Assembly (NCBI GenBank): GCA_029975555.1
Contig: JARKOY010000024.1
Coordinates: forward strand, 62,001-126,000
DNA: 64,000 nt
DNA from: Spirochaetia bacterium
GTDB taxonomy: Bacteria > Spirochaetota > Spirochaetia > Treponematales > Rectinemataceae
Direction: 5' to 3'
Position numbers and translations under genes: made by a program. The notes under the pieces were generated by a model, which had not been told where the DNA came from, did no database searches, and worked only from the letters and a program-made list of their open reading frames with translations. Every line of letters starts with the position of its first letter. Position 1 is the stretch's first letter. Shown here piece after piece: positions 38,801 to 47,444 of this stretch.

Positions 38801-39308
38801 GGGGCGACTGTTCGATACGCCGTCCGTGGTCTTCCCTGAAGACATGCTGAGGCCCGAACTTCAGTCGCTCGAGGAGTTCGTCGACGGCATCGAGAACATT
38901 GCGGCAGCGATGGAAAAGTCCGCCAAGGCCTACTTCGAAGATGGATCGTACGAGGCTGCGATACCGCCGCTCAAGGCAGTGCTCTCCGTCATGGCATACG
39001 GCACCTACGAGGGCAAGAGCATTCAGGATCCCGAAGTCCGCAGGCTCTTCGACCGCGACTACGTGCTCGCCTCGGACTGGTACAAGGCGCGGCTCGAACG
39101 CTACCGCGAACGAGAGATCGCCTACATCGAGTCGTCGATTTCGTACCTGCGCAAATTCCTCGCGGAGCGCGCCGAGCCTAAGAGTCTGACAGAACGCAGG
39201 GTCCAAGCTGAGCTCTCAAACGCCCACGGCAGGCTTGAACAACTCATGGCACCGAACTTCCTCGAGCGGATATGGGGCTCGATCGGGCTCGATCTTCTGT
39301 ATTCATGA
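35853..39308 (+). CDS. probable pyrophosphate-type phosphoenolpyruvate carboxykinase
   Basis: A 1151-residue soluble protein without signal peptide or membrane helices. I identify it tentatively as PPi-dependent PEP carboxykinase, a family of about 1100-1150 residues described from Propionibacterium and Entamoeba that interconverts oxaloacetate plus PPi with PEP, CO2 and phosphate. Supporting features are the length, the block ADNYFGYSKKEIKSHISY (about 330-347) with GGALVFPSYNLG, and the glycine-rich phosphate loop CTVSGGGKSEIAKSI (about 485-499; Lys492) as in PEPCK-like kinases. A second half holds TGKSPSTTGAGSEGALTKGP and ITGY-type segments. It lies between hutH and hutI and overlaps neither; hutI starts ten bases on. 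The alternative is a member of an uncharacterised PEPCK-like family. The identification is from memory of the family, not a search. Confidence 0.6.
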   Translation: MVTKRDHGIHLDRTSPQERAKLISYINIKLRSLGLPVYSKEGTGFVQLAADMLESFRQKDRLLPRILPPSDQRIQNFIDRYLADLGLARVPQLPSNTLVLDRYGMARELSLPPDGHKHISPTLTSYRVRNGVLHNPKSDRRTTEGVFHIAEGGLPIPYDKKAVPKLTFAKLLEAALNPPIELLELPFTAGENEKAYTFVSVLLRPIVRPEIPGYCEERSMEVRFFAPGSLVANVDFVESIFGNSGDPFIPENDASIDPLHWTGTTGCIILATHLTELTKKELGLPHWDQATERQRRDGMCWREPTEKYNDGRAFKVTARDESGVIITIIADNYFGYSKKEIKSHISYSANLLGLVEEEHAGGALVFPSYNLGTRFVPDTNLKSKGHSLHDVYTIMRGRVEMKEKGYAVDLTFPNIVYLPEDAYISLDDQHAHWVNDGKEESLRVLPGYVYVHPTGYRVHMERHPTTGAWRLIGTAAEGLLCHKPCTVSGGGKSEIAKSIHDAITYMPIIIADFEKDMQAVREIIEKDYGNRFRDEAENHGKDARPILSPKRSLGSVIKLLSPSPAYNDEYNEWLRSIPERIKSLVFLVKRFYQPDWGNNWASHFSVDAVNGTTGNILKFEGRPIMGSYLRVGKNENGMNRFFKLRQDFMPAFKLQWEDDISASIIVPANQLENLPEWASRHPSLKFAKNCEARFFQRPDDAIIRGYDKQTEKDLSRQDNFLSNFEPLTRADASRIIENTIHFYEYTEPMRKFIDEAEKDSNFEYFVASNCFRIVDGAPSKNPRYLQLDPTYVNPEARYLAELGPRLYRRIPADKPLPQPVGAVLPGRRNNPPDPKAGIRPLAVYGPIHYQELPELFMDFVCSLTGKSPSTTGAGSEGALTKGPFNPLVPTSDLNNALLGFILTGYSGFTTAAGHIGHKYKVDHDISLLMPELWARLGPEERDPEFLKSHGYLEKVDDFTYKGKLIPASRLGWRITPLFAATYLGRLFDTPSVVFPEDMLRPELQSLEEFVDGIENIAAAMEKSAKAYFEDGSYEAAIPPLKAVLSVMAYGTYEGKSIQDPEVRRLFDRDYVLASDWYKARLERYREREIAYIESSISYLRKFLAERAEPKSLTERRVQAELSNAHGRLEQLMAPNFLERIWGSIGLDLLYS

Positions 39309-39318
39309 CGGCTTAGAC

Positions 39319-40629
39319 ATGCGCGGGCACGATACGGCATCGTATTTCGTCCATAACATCGGGGAGCTTTGGACACCCGAGGGAAAGGCCGCAGCCGCAG
39401 GTGCCGCAATGCAGAGCATAAAGAAAGTACGCGGCGCCTGTCTGTACGTCAAGGACGGCCGCATCGCATGGGTCGGCGAAGAAGCGCTGCTGCGCAGCTC
39501 CGATTCGGCCGTCGCATGGGAAGCGCTCGACGCTCCTGCCTACGACGCCGAAGGGCGCTCCTCTATACCAGGCTTTGTCGACAGCCACACACACTTCATC
39601 TTTGCAGGATGGCGCGAGGAAGAATTTTTCTGGCGTGCCCGCGGGGTGCCTTACATGGACATCCACAGGCGGGGCGGAGGTATCCAGAACAGCGTGCTCG
39701 CCACCCGCGCCGCTACTCTGGAAGACTTGATCTTGCGCGGCCGAAAGCGCCTCGAAGCGATGCTCTCCATGGGAACAACCACGGTGGAGGGCAAATCCGG
39801 CTATGGCCTCGACCTGGACACGGAGATGCGCCAGCTCCATGCGATGCGCGAGCTGGCGAAAACCGGCGCGCCCGACATCGTCCCCACATTCATGGGGGCG
39901 CATTCGATTCCTCCAGAATTCAATGGCCGCCCACGCGCCTACCTTTCTTTCCTCGCAGAGGATGTCCTGCCGCGCGTAAAGCGCGAACGCCTGGCCCACT
40001 TTGTCGACATCTTCTGCGAAGAAGGAGTGTTCGACATCGAGGATTCGCGCTGGTACCTTGAGCGAGCCCGGGCAGCCGGCTTCGCGCTCAAAATCCATGC
40101 CGACGAGGTCGCCCCCTTGGGCGGCACCGCCCTCGCCGCCGAACTCGGCGCCGTCAGCGCGGACCATCTCCTCAAGGCCTCCGACGACCACATCGCCGCC
40201 CTCGCCGCCTCGGGCGCGGTCGCCTGCCTGCTCCCGCTCACAGCCTTCAACCTCCGCGAACCCTACCCTCTCGGCCGCCGCTTCATCGATGCCGGCTGCC
40301 CTGTGGCCTTGGCGAGCGACTTCAATCCCGGCTCCTGCCCCAGCCATTCCATTCCTCTCATCTTCGCCCTGGCGGTGCTGTACATGGGCATGTCAGTGGA
40401 AGAGACGCTCACCGCCCTCACCCTGAACGGAGCAGCGGCGCTCAAACTCGCCGGGCGCACCGGCAGCATCGAAGTAGGAAAAGACGCGGACTTCCTCTTG
40501 CTGGACGCACCCTCGCCAGCACACCTCGCCTACCAGGCAGGGATGAACCTCGTGCACACGGTGTTCAAGCGCGGCGTCCCTGTGTGGCGGAACGGCACTA
40601 CACTCGGGATGGAAGCGGCCGCCCCCTGA
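39319..40629 (+). CDS. hutI: imidazolonepropionase
   Basis: A 436-residue amidohydrolase-fold enzyme hydrolysing 4-imidazolone-5-propanoate to formiminoglutamate. The metal-binding HxH is DSHTHF (His90, His92). YGLDLDTEMRQLHAMREL, LKIHADEVAPLGGTALAAELGA and ASDFNPGSCPSHSIPLIF are HutI blocks, including the further metal ligands His (KIHAD) and Asp (ASDFNPG). ATG 39319 is chosen as the start of homology; the longer frame overlaps the preceding gene, and no clear Shine-Dalgarno is seen, so coupling to the gene ten bases upstream is likely. It is convergent with rarD. Confidence 0.94.
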   Translation: MRGHDTASYFVHNIGELWTPEGKAAAAGAAMQSIKKVRGACLYVKDGRIAWVGEEALLRSSDSAVAWEALDAPAYDAEGRSSIPGFVDSHTHFIFAGWREEEFFWRARGVPYMDIHRRGGGIQNSVLATRAATLEDLILRGRKRLEAMLSMGTTTVEGKSGYGLDLDTEMRQLHAMRELAKTGAPDIVPTFMGAHSIPPEFNGRPRAYLSFLAEDVLPRVKRERLAHFVDIFCEEGVFDIEDSRWYLERARAAGFALKIHADEVAPLGGTALAAELGAVSADHLLKASDDHIAALAASGAVACLLPLTAFNLREPYPLGRRFIDAGCPVALASDFNPGSCPSHSIPLIFALAVLYMGMSVEETLTALTLNGAAALKLAGRTGSIEVGKDADFLLLDAPSPAHLAYQAGMNLVHTVFKRGVPVWRNGTTLGMEAAAP

Positions 40630-40652
40630 GTGCGCCCCCTTAGGGCTTCTGC

Positions 40653-41570
40653 TTAGGGGCTGCCCCTTCCTTGGACTTTTTCGCCCACAGACCGCGCGGC
40701 GTGGATTCGTGTCCCGGCAAAGATCATGACCGCCACCAGTACTCCGGCAAAGGCCACGACGATCGCGCGATTAGGCTTCTCCCCATACGCAAAGAGGCCT
40801 AAGAGCAGCATCGCCGTCGGCGTGATGTACTGAAGAAAGCCCATAAACTGCAGGCTGATGCTCGTCGCCGCGACACCGAAGAGCAGGAGAGGCACTGCCG
40901 TCACGACCCCAGCCAGGGCGAGCAACATGCTCACGTCCAATCCCGCCCCCACGAAGGCCCCTTTCCCCTGCGCGTGCACCACGGAGAGAAAGGCCAGCGC
41001 AAAGGGCGCAGCAAAGAATGTCTCGAGCGCAAGGCTGGTAATCGGCGGGAAGTTGAGTTTTTTCTTCGTAACGCCGTACAGCGCGAAGGTGATGGCGAGC
41101 AGGAGCGACAGCCAGGGCACCTTTCCATAGAGCAGCCCCGCCGCGACAATGCCGGCCGCGGCGATGCCGACCGCAACCGCCGTCCACTTGTCTATTCTTT
41201 CACGAAAGAGCAAGCCTCCCAGCACGACAGAGAGAAGCGGATTGATGTAGTACCCGAGGGCGGATTCGATGACGTGGCCGGAGGTGACGGCGTAAATATA
41301 GAGCCCCCAGTTCAGGGTCACGAGGAGCGCCGCGCAGAGGACGAGCAGGACATGCTTCCTCGTGCCTAGAGCTTTCCGCAGGCTCTTCACATCCCTGGTT
41401 CCCATCAGAAGCACAACACAGAACACGGCGGCCCACAGGATTCGGTGGGCCAATATCTGAAGCGGGTCTACGTCTGAGAGGAGCTTCCAGTAGATGGGCA
41501 AAATCCCCCACAGTCCGTAGGCCAGAGCAGCGGCCCACAAGCCCTGCCTCTTGCTAAATCGTTCAGCCAT
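40653..41570 (-). CDS. rarD: RarD-type EamA family transporter
   Basis: A 305-residue, ten-helix DMT permease. LAYGLWGILPIYWKLLSDVDPLQILAHRILW at the start, NWGLYIYAVTSGHVIESALGYYINPL in the middle and LQFMGFLQYITPTAMLLLGL near the end are RarD hallmarks. E. coli RarD is linked to chloramphenicol sensitivity, but the natural substrate is unsettled. TAGGAT lies just before the start and could serve as ribosome site (AGGA) or -10. It stands between hutI and the end of the ribosomal block, whose terminator lies 15 bases from its start. Confidence 0.88.
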   Translation of the reverse strand: MAERFSKRQGLWAAALAYGLWGILPIYWKLLSDVDPLQILAHRILWAAVFCVVLLMGTRDVKSLRKALGTRKHVLLVLCAALLVTLNWGLYIYAVTSGHVIESALGYYINPLLSVVLGGLLFRERIDKWTAVAVGIAAAGIVAAGLLYGKVPWLSLLLAITFALYGVTKKKLNFPPITSLALETFFAAPFALAFLSVVHAQGKGAFVGAGLDVSMLLALAGVVTAVPLLLFGVAATSISLQFMGFLQYITPTAMLLLGLFAYGEKPNRAIVVAFAGVLVAVMIFAGTRIHAARSVGEKVQGRGSP

Positions 41571-41584
41571 ACTCTATCCTAATG

Positions 41585-41614
41585 AAAAAAGAGCCGCCCA
41601 GATCAGGACGGCCC
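41585..41614 (-). terminator. intrinsic terminator of the ribosomal/rpoA block
   Basis: Minus strand: GGGCCGTCC pairs with GGGCGGCTC (one G-T pair) around TGATCT, followed by six T. It starts 24 bases after the last gene's stop. Confidence 0.85.
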
Positions 41615-41637
41615 TTGCAATATTTCACCATGGAGCA

Positions 41638-41808
41638 TCACTTCGCATGGGCGAGGTGAGCCTTGCATATTTTACATATCTTAAGCTTTTTGCCCTCGAT
41701 CTCCTGCTCGTAGATGACTTTGACGCCGGTACGGCCACACACGGGGCATGTCCCGCGTCCCTTCGACACCAGTTCTTTTAGGCCCTTGCCTCTATGTGCT
41801 TTGGACAT
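41638..41808 (-). CDS. small zinc-ribbon protein at the end of the alpha operon
   Basis: A 56-residue basic protein too short for routine calling. It has two CxxC pairs, TCPVCGRTGVKV and LKICKICKAH, separated by about 22 residues, the spacing of a treble-clef or ribbon zinc site; the rest is Lys/Gly rich. I do not recognise a named family. GAGGAAG five bases upstream and a 22-base gap from rplQ indicate it is translated as part of the ribosomal transcript. A ribosome-associated or RNA-binding role is inference from composition and position. The terminator follows directly. Confidence 0.75.
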   Translation of the reverse strand: MSKAHRGKGLKELVSKGRGTCPVCGRTGVKVIYEQEIEGKKLKICKICKAHLAHAK

Positions 41809-41830
41809 TTCGACTTCCTCCCTGCGACCT

Positions 41831-42256
41831 TCAGGCCTGCTGTTTCTTTGCCTTCCGCGCGGCCTTGCGTTTCTCGCGCTCGGCCCTCTTTTCATCGGCC
41901 TTCTGATCGACCAGTTCGAGCACGACGAGGTTTGCGGCGTCATTTGCGCGATCGCCGAGTTTGAGAATGCGGGTATACCCCCCATTGCGCTCCTTGAAGC
42001 GTGGGCCGATGTCGGTGAACAGCTTTGCCACCGCATCTTCGCCGTAGAGCCTCGCAGCGGCGATCCTGCGATTGTGGACGGAATCGACTTTGGCCCTCGT
42101 AATGAGCTTCTCCGCCGCGCGCCTGGCCTCGATCGCCTTCGCCTTCGTAGTTACGATCTTCTCCTGTTTGAAGAGCACCGTAACCATATTGCGGACAAGG
42201 GCCTTACGGTGAGCGGCGACTCGGTTCAGTTTGTTATAGCCGATCTTATGCTTCAT
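41831..42256 (-). CDS. rplQ: 50S ribosomal protein L17
   Basis: A 141-residue L17, located near the peptide exit tunnel. [24 protein letters not shown] is the family N-terminus and the fold ends near [10 protein letters not shown] highly charged tail of about 25 residues ([22 protein letters not shown]) extends past the usual 115-120-residue length. The start overlaps the end of rpoA by 11 bases, an example of tight coupling in the alpha operon. Confidence 0.97.
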   Translation of the reverse strand: MKHKIGYNKLNRVAAHRKALVRNMVTVLFKQEKIVTTKAKAIEARRAAEKLITRAKVDSVHNRRIAAARLYGEDAVAKLFTDIGPRFKERNGGYTRILKLGDRANDAANLVVLELVDQKADEKRAEREKRKAARKAKKQQA

Positions 42257-43301
42257 CGCTCTCTTCCTTTTTCATATTGAGTTTGATGTGATTTCTCAGC
42301 GCGGAGTAATCCGTCATACCGAGGGTGAGGTTCCATTCGGCGAGCTTCGTCTTGATCTCCTGCAGAGACTTCTTTCCGAAGTTGCGGGTCTTGGTGATTT
42401 CTTCCTCGGTCTTTTTGGTGAGATCGCCGATGGTCCTGATATTCGCGTTTTTGAGGCAGTTGAACGAACGCACCGAGAGTTCGAGCTCTTCGACGGGCAT
42501 ATTGAGAATCTGGCGAACGCGCTCTTCGATCTCGTCGCTCGTCTCCTCGCCGCCAGTCTCGCTCTCGTCGAAATTCACGAATATGGAGAAGTGGTCCTTC
42601 GCAATTTTTCCTGCCTCGCCGAGGGCGTCCTCTGGGCGGATGGTCCCGTCAGTCCATATCTCAAGCACGAGCTTATCGTAGTCCGAGCGCTGGCCGACGC
42701 GGGTCGGCTCGATGGCGTATTTCACCCTCGTCACCGGGGTAAAGATCGCATCCATGGGGATCGTGCCCACGACGTCGATAAATTTTTCGTTCACCTCGCT
42801 CGGAACATAGCCTCGGCCCAGATTTACCTGAAGCTCAAGTCCTAGGTGGACGTTCGGCTCAAGACTGGCGATCTTGAGGTCGGGATTGAGCACAACGAGC
42901 TGGCCCTGTTCTGCAAAAAAACTTCCACGCAGCTCTTCGAGTCCCTTGATCTCATAGTCGAGCGTGAGCTCTTCCTTGTCGTTCGGAAGCCGCAGGCGCA
43001 GCTTCTTCAGGTTGTTCAGAACTTCGATGGTGTCTTCTACCACGCCGGGGATGGTTTCGAACTCGCTGGTGATCACATGCGGGGCACCTTCGTCATCGTA
43101 TCGAGTGATGCGGACGGCAGTGATCGCATACCCCTGAATAGAAGACAACAGGATGCGGCGCAGGGTGTTCCCGACAGTAGTTCCATAGCCCGGCTCAAAC
43201 GGATACGCCACGAACTTCCCGTAGGTGTCGGTCGACTCGCTCTGTTCGTAGGTAATACCCTTCGGCCTCTTGAAACCTTTAAGTAGGCTTTTGCGCGCCA
43301 T
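42246..43301 (-). CDS. rpoA: DNA-directed RNA polymerase alpha subunit
   Basis: A 351-residue alpha subunit. The N-terminal dimerisation domain spans about 1-245 ([25 protein letters not shown] is the assembly motif). The C-terminal DNA- and activator-binding domain spans about 265-340 ([38 protein letters not shown]). The linker is acidic ([15 protein letters not shown]). Length is slightly above the E. coli 329 because of the linker and the Lys/Glu tail. Located between rpsD and rplQ, the usual alpha-operon order. Confidence 0.98.
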   Translation of the reverse strand: MARKSLLKGFKRPKGITYEQSESTDTYGKFVAYPFEPGYGTTVGNTLRRILLSSIQGYAITAVRITRYDDEGAPHVITSEFETIPGVVEDTIEVLNNLKKLRLRLPNDKEELTLDYEIKGLEELRGSFFAEQGQLVVLNPDLKIASLEPNVHLGLELQVNLGRGYVPSEVNEKFIDVVGTIPMDAIFTPVTRVKYAIEPTRVGQRSDYDKLVLEIWTDGTIRPEDALGEAGKIAKDHFSIFVNFDESETGGEETSDEIEERVRQILNMPVEELELSVRSFNCLKNANIRTIGDLTKKTEEEITKTRNFGKKSLQEIKTKLAEWNLTLGMTDYSALRNHIKLNMKKEESDEA

Positions 43302-43310
43302 TTCCGCTCC

Positions 43311-43946
43311 TTATTTCGAGTACAACTCGACGACCAGCTGCTCTTTGATGTCCATGGTATCCGTCACGTCCTGTCGCTGCGGGTTGGTCACATAACGGCC
43401 GGTCATTTCGTCGACATTGACCTCAAGCCACGGCATAACGCCGGACCTCTGCACTTCTTCCAGTGCCTGGCGAATCGTATCCATTTTCTTGGCTGCCCCG
43501 ATCACAGAGATCACATCGCCGGGCTTGACGAGATAGGAAGCGATATTTACCCGCTTTCCGTTCACGGCAATATGGCCGTGGTTGACGAGCTGCCGGGCCT
43601 GGGCCCGCGACGTCGCAAAGTGCAGGCGGTACACAACATTGTCGAGTCTCCGCTCAAGGAGAATGATCAGGTTGTCGCCGGTCTTGCCTGGCAGGCCCAA
43701 GGCCTTCTCAAAAATATTGTGGAACTGCCGTTCCAAAAGACCATAGGTGCGCTTGAGCGCCTGCTTCTCGCGAAGCTGCACGGCATACTCTGATTTCTTC
43801 CCGATCCGCGTCTTCGGCGCCTTGCCGGGTGGAAGGCGCTTCTTGTTGATCGGGCACTTGTCGCTCCGGCAGCGCTCGCCCTTCAAAAAGAGTTTTCTGC
43901 CCTCTGCGCGGCAGAGTCTGCACACAGGTCCAGTATATCTAGCCAT
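43311..43946 (-). CDS. rpsD: 30S ribosomal protein S4
   Basis: A 211-residue S4, primary 16S rRNA binder. The N-terminus keeps four cysteines (CRLCRAEG, then GERCRSDKC), the zinc-binding form. The S4 RNA-binding domain includes [40 protein letters not shown] ribosome site precedes it. In other bacteria S4 autoregulates this operon; no specific control structure is evident here. Confidence 0.97.
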   Translation of the reverse strand: MARYTGPVCRLCRAEGRKLFLKGERCRSDKCPINKKRLPPGKAPKTRIGKKSEYAVQLREKQALKRTYGLLERQFHNIFEKALGLPGKTGDNLIILLERRLDNVVYRLHFATSRAQARQLVNHGHIAVNGKRVNIASYLVKPGDVISVIGAAKKMDTIRQALEEVQRSGVMPWLEVNVDEMTGRYVTNPQRQDVTDTMDIKEQLVVELYSK

Positions 43947-43960
43947 TCTGTAACCCCCTC

Positions 43961-44359
43961 TCAGATGCGGCGGGCCTTCCGGGGCCTGCAGCCATTATGG
44001 GGAATCGGTGTCACATCGTTGATCGATTTGACTTTAAGCCCCATTACGCCGAGTTGGCGGATTGCGGACTCACGGCCGATGCCGGGCCCTTTTACGTACA
44101 CATGCGCTTCGCGCAGGCCGGCCTGCATCGCCTTCTGCACTGCGGCCTCCGTCACTGTCTGGGCGGCAAAGGGTGTGGACTTCTTGGCGCCGCGGAATTC
44201 ATGGCTTCCTGAACTCGACCATGAAATCGTATTCCCGTTGAGGTCGGTCACGGTGACAATCGTATTGTTGAAGGTCGCCTGAATGTAGACATTCCCTTCA
44301 TATACGCTCTTCTTCTCTTTTCTCTTCTTCGTCTTTGTCGTAGTCGCAGCCACGTTCAT
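43961..44359 (-). CDS. rpsK: 30S ribosomal protein S11
   Basis: A 132-residue S11 of the platform. [29 protein letters not shown] and the C-terminal [18 protein letters not shown] (18 residues, contacting 16S rRNA near the E site) are visible. The first 17 residues are a Lys/Thr-rich extension. A GGAGGGG ribosome site precedes it; it starts nine bases after rpsM ends. Confidence 0.97.
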   Translation of the reverse strand: MNVAATTTKTKKRKEKKSVYEGNVYIQATFNNTIVTVTDLNGNTISWSSSGSHEFRGAKKSTPFAAQTVTEAAVQKAMQAGLREAHVYVKGPGIGRESAIRQLGVMGLKVKSINDVTPIPHNGCRPRKARRI

Positions 44360-44368
44360 GCCCCTCCG

Positions 44369-44740
44369 TTAGACGGCCTTCTTCTTGTTCGCGACGGTCT
44401 TTCTCTTGCCTTTGCGCGTGCGCGCATTCGTCCTCGTCCGCTGTCCGCGAACAGGGAGCCCCTTGCGGTGGCGCAGGCCGCGATAGCAGCCAATATCCAT
44501 AAGGCGCTTGATGTTCAACGCGATCTCTGTTCTCAAGCGGCCCTCGACTTTATAGTCGTTCTCGATGACCTTGCGAAGCTCATTGATCTCTTCGTTCGAA
44601 AGATCGTTGATTCTCTTGTTCGGATCGATACCGGTAGTCTCGCAAATCTGAAGTGCGCTAGATCGCCCTATTCCATAGATATAGGTGAGGGCGATGTCGA
44701 CATGCTTGTTAGGGAGGTCGACTCCCGCAATACGCGCCAT
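44369..44740 (-). CDS. rpsM: 30S ribosomal protein S13
   Basis: A 123-residue S13 of the 30S head, contacting tRNA in the P site and the inter-subunit bridge. [20 protein letters not shown] is the family N-terminus, which fixes the start at ATG 44740 with GAGGAAG upstream; the longer frame covers rpmJ and is not used. [20 protein letters not shown] is the conserved basic end. Confidence 0.97.
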   Translation of the reverse strand: MARIAGVDLPNKHVDIALTYIYGIGRSSALQICETTGIDPNKRINDLSNEEINELRKVIENDYKVEGRLRTEIALNIKRLMDIGCYRGLRHRKGLPVRGQRTRTNARTRKGKRKTVANKKKAV

Positions 44741-44756
44741 GAGCTTCCTCCTGCTC

Positions 44757-44870
44757 TCAGCCTTGTTTCTGTTTGTGCTTGGGATTGTCGCAGACAATCC
44801 TAACCACGCCGTTGCGCCGTATCACCTTGCATTTATCGCAGATTTTCTTGACGCTCGTTCTAACCTTCAT
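44757..44870 (-). CDS. rpmJ: 50S ribosomal protein L36
   Basis: A 37-residue protein, below common length cut-offs: [20 protein letters not shown], then [17 protein letters not shown]. The Cys, Cys, Cys, His zinc ligands are complete, so this is the zinc-binding L36 form. It lies 16 bases upstream of rpsM and 52 bases downstream of secY. No adk, map or infA separates secY from rpmJ, unlike in many Firmicutes and Actinobacteria. Confidence 0.97.
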   Translation of the reverse strand: MKVRTSVKKICDKCKVIRRNGVVRIVCDNPKHKQKQG

Positions 44871-44922
44871 GGGTTCCCCCTATTTGCAAACACGCAATTA
44901 AATACCATTTATACAAAAATTT

Positions 44923-46245
44923 CTATAGGTTCCTCGCCCTGATGTGGCCTTTCCGCACGAGGCCATCGTGATGGTGCATCTTGAGGAGCGCCTCCACCTG
45001 CGCCATGGTGTCGAGATCGACGCCGACCAGAATGAGTAAGGAGGTGCCGCCCAGCAGATACGCCATCTGGCTCGGGAAATTGAAGAGCCGCTGCACCACC
45101 GTCGGAATGAGCGCAATGACGGCAAGGTACAGCGATCCCGGCAAGATGATGCGGTTGAGCACCCTCGTGAGGTACTCTTCCATCTTTTCGCTCCTGATCC
45201 CAGGAATGGAGCCGCCGTTCTCCCGGATATTCTTGGAAATCTCCTGTGGATTCAACGTCACCTGCGTGTAGAAGTACGCAAAGAAGATGATGAACACCAC
45301 GTAGAAGAAATTGTACCAGAAGCCGTCCGGTCTGAGCCAGTAGGAAAAATCCCTCAGCCATTTCGCCTGAACGCCGAAACTCTGGGCTATCTGCAGGGGA
45401 AAGGTCAGAAGGCTCGACGCGAAAATGACGGGGATGACGCCCGACGGATTGATCTTGAAGGGGATATACGTATTCTGCGCGCCGTACATCCGCCGCCCCA
45501 CAATGCGCTTCGCATAGTTGACCGGTATTTTTCGCTGCCCCTGCTGCTCGAGCACGACGAGCGCCACCACGGCGACAAACATGATGAGTACGACGATGGC
45601 GTACACCGCGTTGATTTCGCCCATCTGAATCTTCTTGATGAGCTCGTAGGTGGCGTTCGGCAGGCGCGCCACGATGCCGGCAAAAATCAAAAGCGAAATA
45701 CCGTTGCCGATGCCGCGCTTGGTGATCTGTTCACCGATCCAGACCAAGAACATCGTGCCCGTGGTGACGGTGAGAACCGCAATAATCGTATAGAGCGTAC
45801 GGTTGGACATCGCGATCGCATTGGGAATGCGGTCCGCCCATACGGTCACGGAGAAGCTCTGGATGATGGCGACCACGATGGTTCCGAGCCGCGTCCAGCG
45901 CGAAATTTTGCGCCGCCCACCCTCTTCTTCAGCGATGCTCTTGAGCTTCGGAAAGATGACGATCAACAGCTGCATGATGATCTGCGCGCTGATGTAGGGC
46001 ATGACTCCCATCATGAAGAGCGAGAAATTCTTGAATGCGCCACCTGCGAAGAAATCGAGGTAATCGGTGATGCCGCCAGTGCCGCTGCTGGACTGTTGCG
46101 CGAAATATGACTGCAACGCGCTCGCATTGATGCCTGGGATGGGCAAGAAAGCGCCCAAGCGAAAAATTGCGAGCCAGAACAGAGTAAAGAATATCCTATC
46201 CTTCAGTTCTTTGACTCTGAAAATATCGACGAGTGTACCAGCCAT
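44923..46245 (-). CDS. secY: Sec translocon subunit SecY
   Basis: A 440-residue, ten-helix channel subunit. FWLAIFRLGAFLPIPGI is helix 1, FSLFMMGVMPYISAQIIMQL helix 2 with the plug region, and IPVNYAKRIVGRRMYGAQNTY the C5 loop that docks SecA or the ribosome. Length is normal. It starts 19 bases after rplO ends. A gap of 52 bases separates it from rpmJ. Confidence 0.97.
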   Translation of the reverse strand: MAGTLVDIFRVKELKDRIFFTLFWLAIFRLGAFLPIPGINASALQSYFAQQSSSGTGGITDYLDFFAGGAFKNFSLFMMGVMPYISAQIIMQLLIVIFPKLKSIAEEEGGRRKISRWTRLGTIVVAIIQSFSVTVWADRIPNAIAMSNRTLYTIIAVLTVTTGTMFLVWIGEQITKRGIGNGISLLIFAGIVARLPNATYELIKKIQMGEINAVYAIVVLIMFVAVVALVVLEQQGQRKIPVNYAKRIVGRRMYGAQNTYIPFKINPSGVIPVIFASSLLTFPLQIAQSFGVQAKWLRDFSYWLRPDGFWYNFFYVVFIIFFAYFYTQVTLNPQEISKNIRENGGSIPGIRSEKMEEYLTRVLNRIILPGSLYLAVIALIPTVVQRLFNFPSQMAYLLGGTSLLILVGVDLDTMAQVEALLKMHHHDGLVRKGHIRARNL

Positions 46246-46264
46246 TCGCTCCTGCCTTTATTAC

Positions 46265-46738
46265 TCACTTGTCTGCCGAGGAGCCGGTTGCGGCGGGCAC
46301 TTCCACCTTGCCGCCAGCGGCTTCGATTTTCGCCTTCGCACCAGAAGAGACCGCATCGACGCTCAGGGTGAGCGCGACGCTGATCTTACCTTCGCCGAGG
46401 ACCTTGACGGGCAGTTCAGGCTTCCGCACGAGCCCCTTTTGAAACAGGGCTACGGTGTCGACCGTGTCGCCGGCCTGAAATTTGCCCTCGATGTCGCGGA
46501 GATTCACGATCTGGTATTCCTTGCGGAAGGGATGATTGGAAAAACCGCGGCCTGGCAGGCGCCGGTAGAGAGGCATCTGTCCACCTTCAAAGCCGGGATA
46601 GGTCTTTCCGCCCGAACGCGACTGCTGTCCCTTATTGCCGCGACCAGCCGTCCCACCGGAGCCCGAGCTGTCCCCTCTGCCGACGATGTGTTTCTTCTTG
46701 TTCGCGCCTTCCGGGGCGTGGAGATTGAAATCAGCCAT
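46265..46738 (-). CDS. rplO: 50S ribosomal protein L15
   Basis: A 157-residue L15. NLHAPEGANKKKHIVGRG and SGSGGTAGRGNKGQQSRSGG form the Gly/Arg-rich N-terminal extension that threads into 23S rRNA; PGFEGGQMPLYRRLPGRGF follows. ATG 46738 overlaps the rpmD stop (TGATG) with GGAGGTGG four bases upstream, so a GTG one codon earlier is not needed. The C-terminus is Ala/Gly rich. Confidence 0.96.
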   Translation of the reverse strand: MADFNLHAPEGANKKKHIVGRGDSSGSGGTAGRGNKGQQSRSGGKTYPGFEGGQMPLYRRLPGRGFSNHPFRKEYQIVNLRDIEGKFQAGDTVDTVALFQKGLVRKPELPVKVLGEGKISVALTLSVDAVSSGAKAKIEAAGGKVEVPAATGSSADK

Positions 46739-46920
46739 CACTCCACCTCCTTGGTCTCAACTAGATGCCGCACCTTATTCACCATACCAAGAATTTGCGG
46801 ACTTGCTTCCTTGATAGTACTCGAACCAATTTTCCGCAGCCCCAGACAGCGGACCGTCGCGCGCGCCTTCGGCTTCTGACCGATGGTACTGCGAACCAAT
46901 GTTATCTGAATTCTGGCCAT
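46738..46920 (-). CDS. rpmD: 50S ribosomal protein L30
   Basis: A 60-residue L30: [20 protein letters not shown] and the terminal block [17 protein letters not shown] 46920 is fixed by homology; it begins two bases after rpsE ends. The stop overlaps the rplO start by one base. Confidence 0.95.
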   Translation of the reverse strand: MARIQITLVRSTIGQKPKARATVRCLGLRKIGSSTIKEASPQILGMVNKVRHLVETKEVE

Positions 46921-46922
46921 GA

Positions 46923-47435
46923 TCAACTCCACATGTCTTTGAGCGTCTTGCCCCGGTTCTTCGCCACTTCCTGGGCATCGAGCAGCTGGCTGAGACCGGA
47001 GAATACAGCCCTCACTACGTTGACGGCTGTTCGTGAGCCGACACACTTAGAAAGGATATCGACGTAGCCCGCACATTCCATGATGGCACGCACGGGGCCG
47101 CCTGCGATGACGCCCGAACCGGGGCAGGCCGGCTTAATGTACACCGTCGTCGCCTTGTATTTGCCCGTCACTTCATGGGGCAGCGTGCCTTTCTTCAGGG
47201 GCACGGCGACCATCGCGCGTTTCGCCTTTTCGACACTCTTGCGGATCGCCTCGGTGACGTCGTTCGCCTTGCCGAACCCGAATCCGACGTGACCCTGCTT
47301 GTCGCCGACGACTGTCAATGCGGAGAAAGAAAACCTTCGGCCGCCTTTTACGACTTTGGCGGTCCTGTTCAGCTGAATTAGCTTTTCGGTGTAGCCTTCC
47401 TGCACACCAGAATCTTCTCTTCTCGTTTTTTCCAC
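46923..47435 (-). CDS. rpsE: 30S ribosomal protein S5
   Basis: A 170-residue S5 of the decoding-site back face. The dsRBD-like N-terminal part has [20 protein letters not shown] and the C-terminal part [35 protein letters not shown] is the central conserved block. Length and gene order (rplR-rpsE-rpmD) are standard. Confidence 0.97.
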   Translation of the reverse strand: MEKTRREDSGVQEGYTEKLIQLNRTAKVVKGGRRFSFSALTVVGDKQGHVGFGFGKANDVTEAIRKSVEKAKRAMVAVPLKKGTLPHEVTGKYKATTVYIKPACPGSGVIAGGPVRAIMECAGYVDILSKCVGSRTAVNVVRAVFSGLSQLLDAQEVAKNRGKTLKDMWS

Positions 47436-47444
47436 AACCGCCCC

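Noticed and set aside
40630-40652. Terminator between hutI and rarD
   Set aside because: GCCCC and GGGGC segments are present nearby, but the inner bases do not pair and there is no T-run, so I do not call it.
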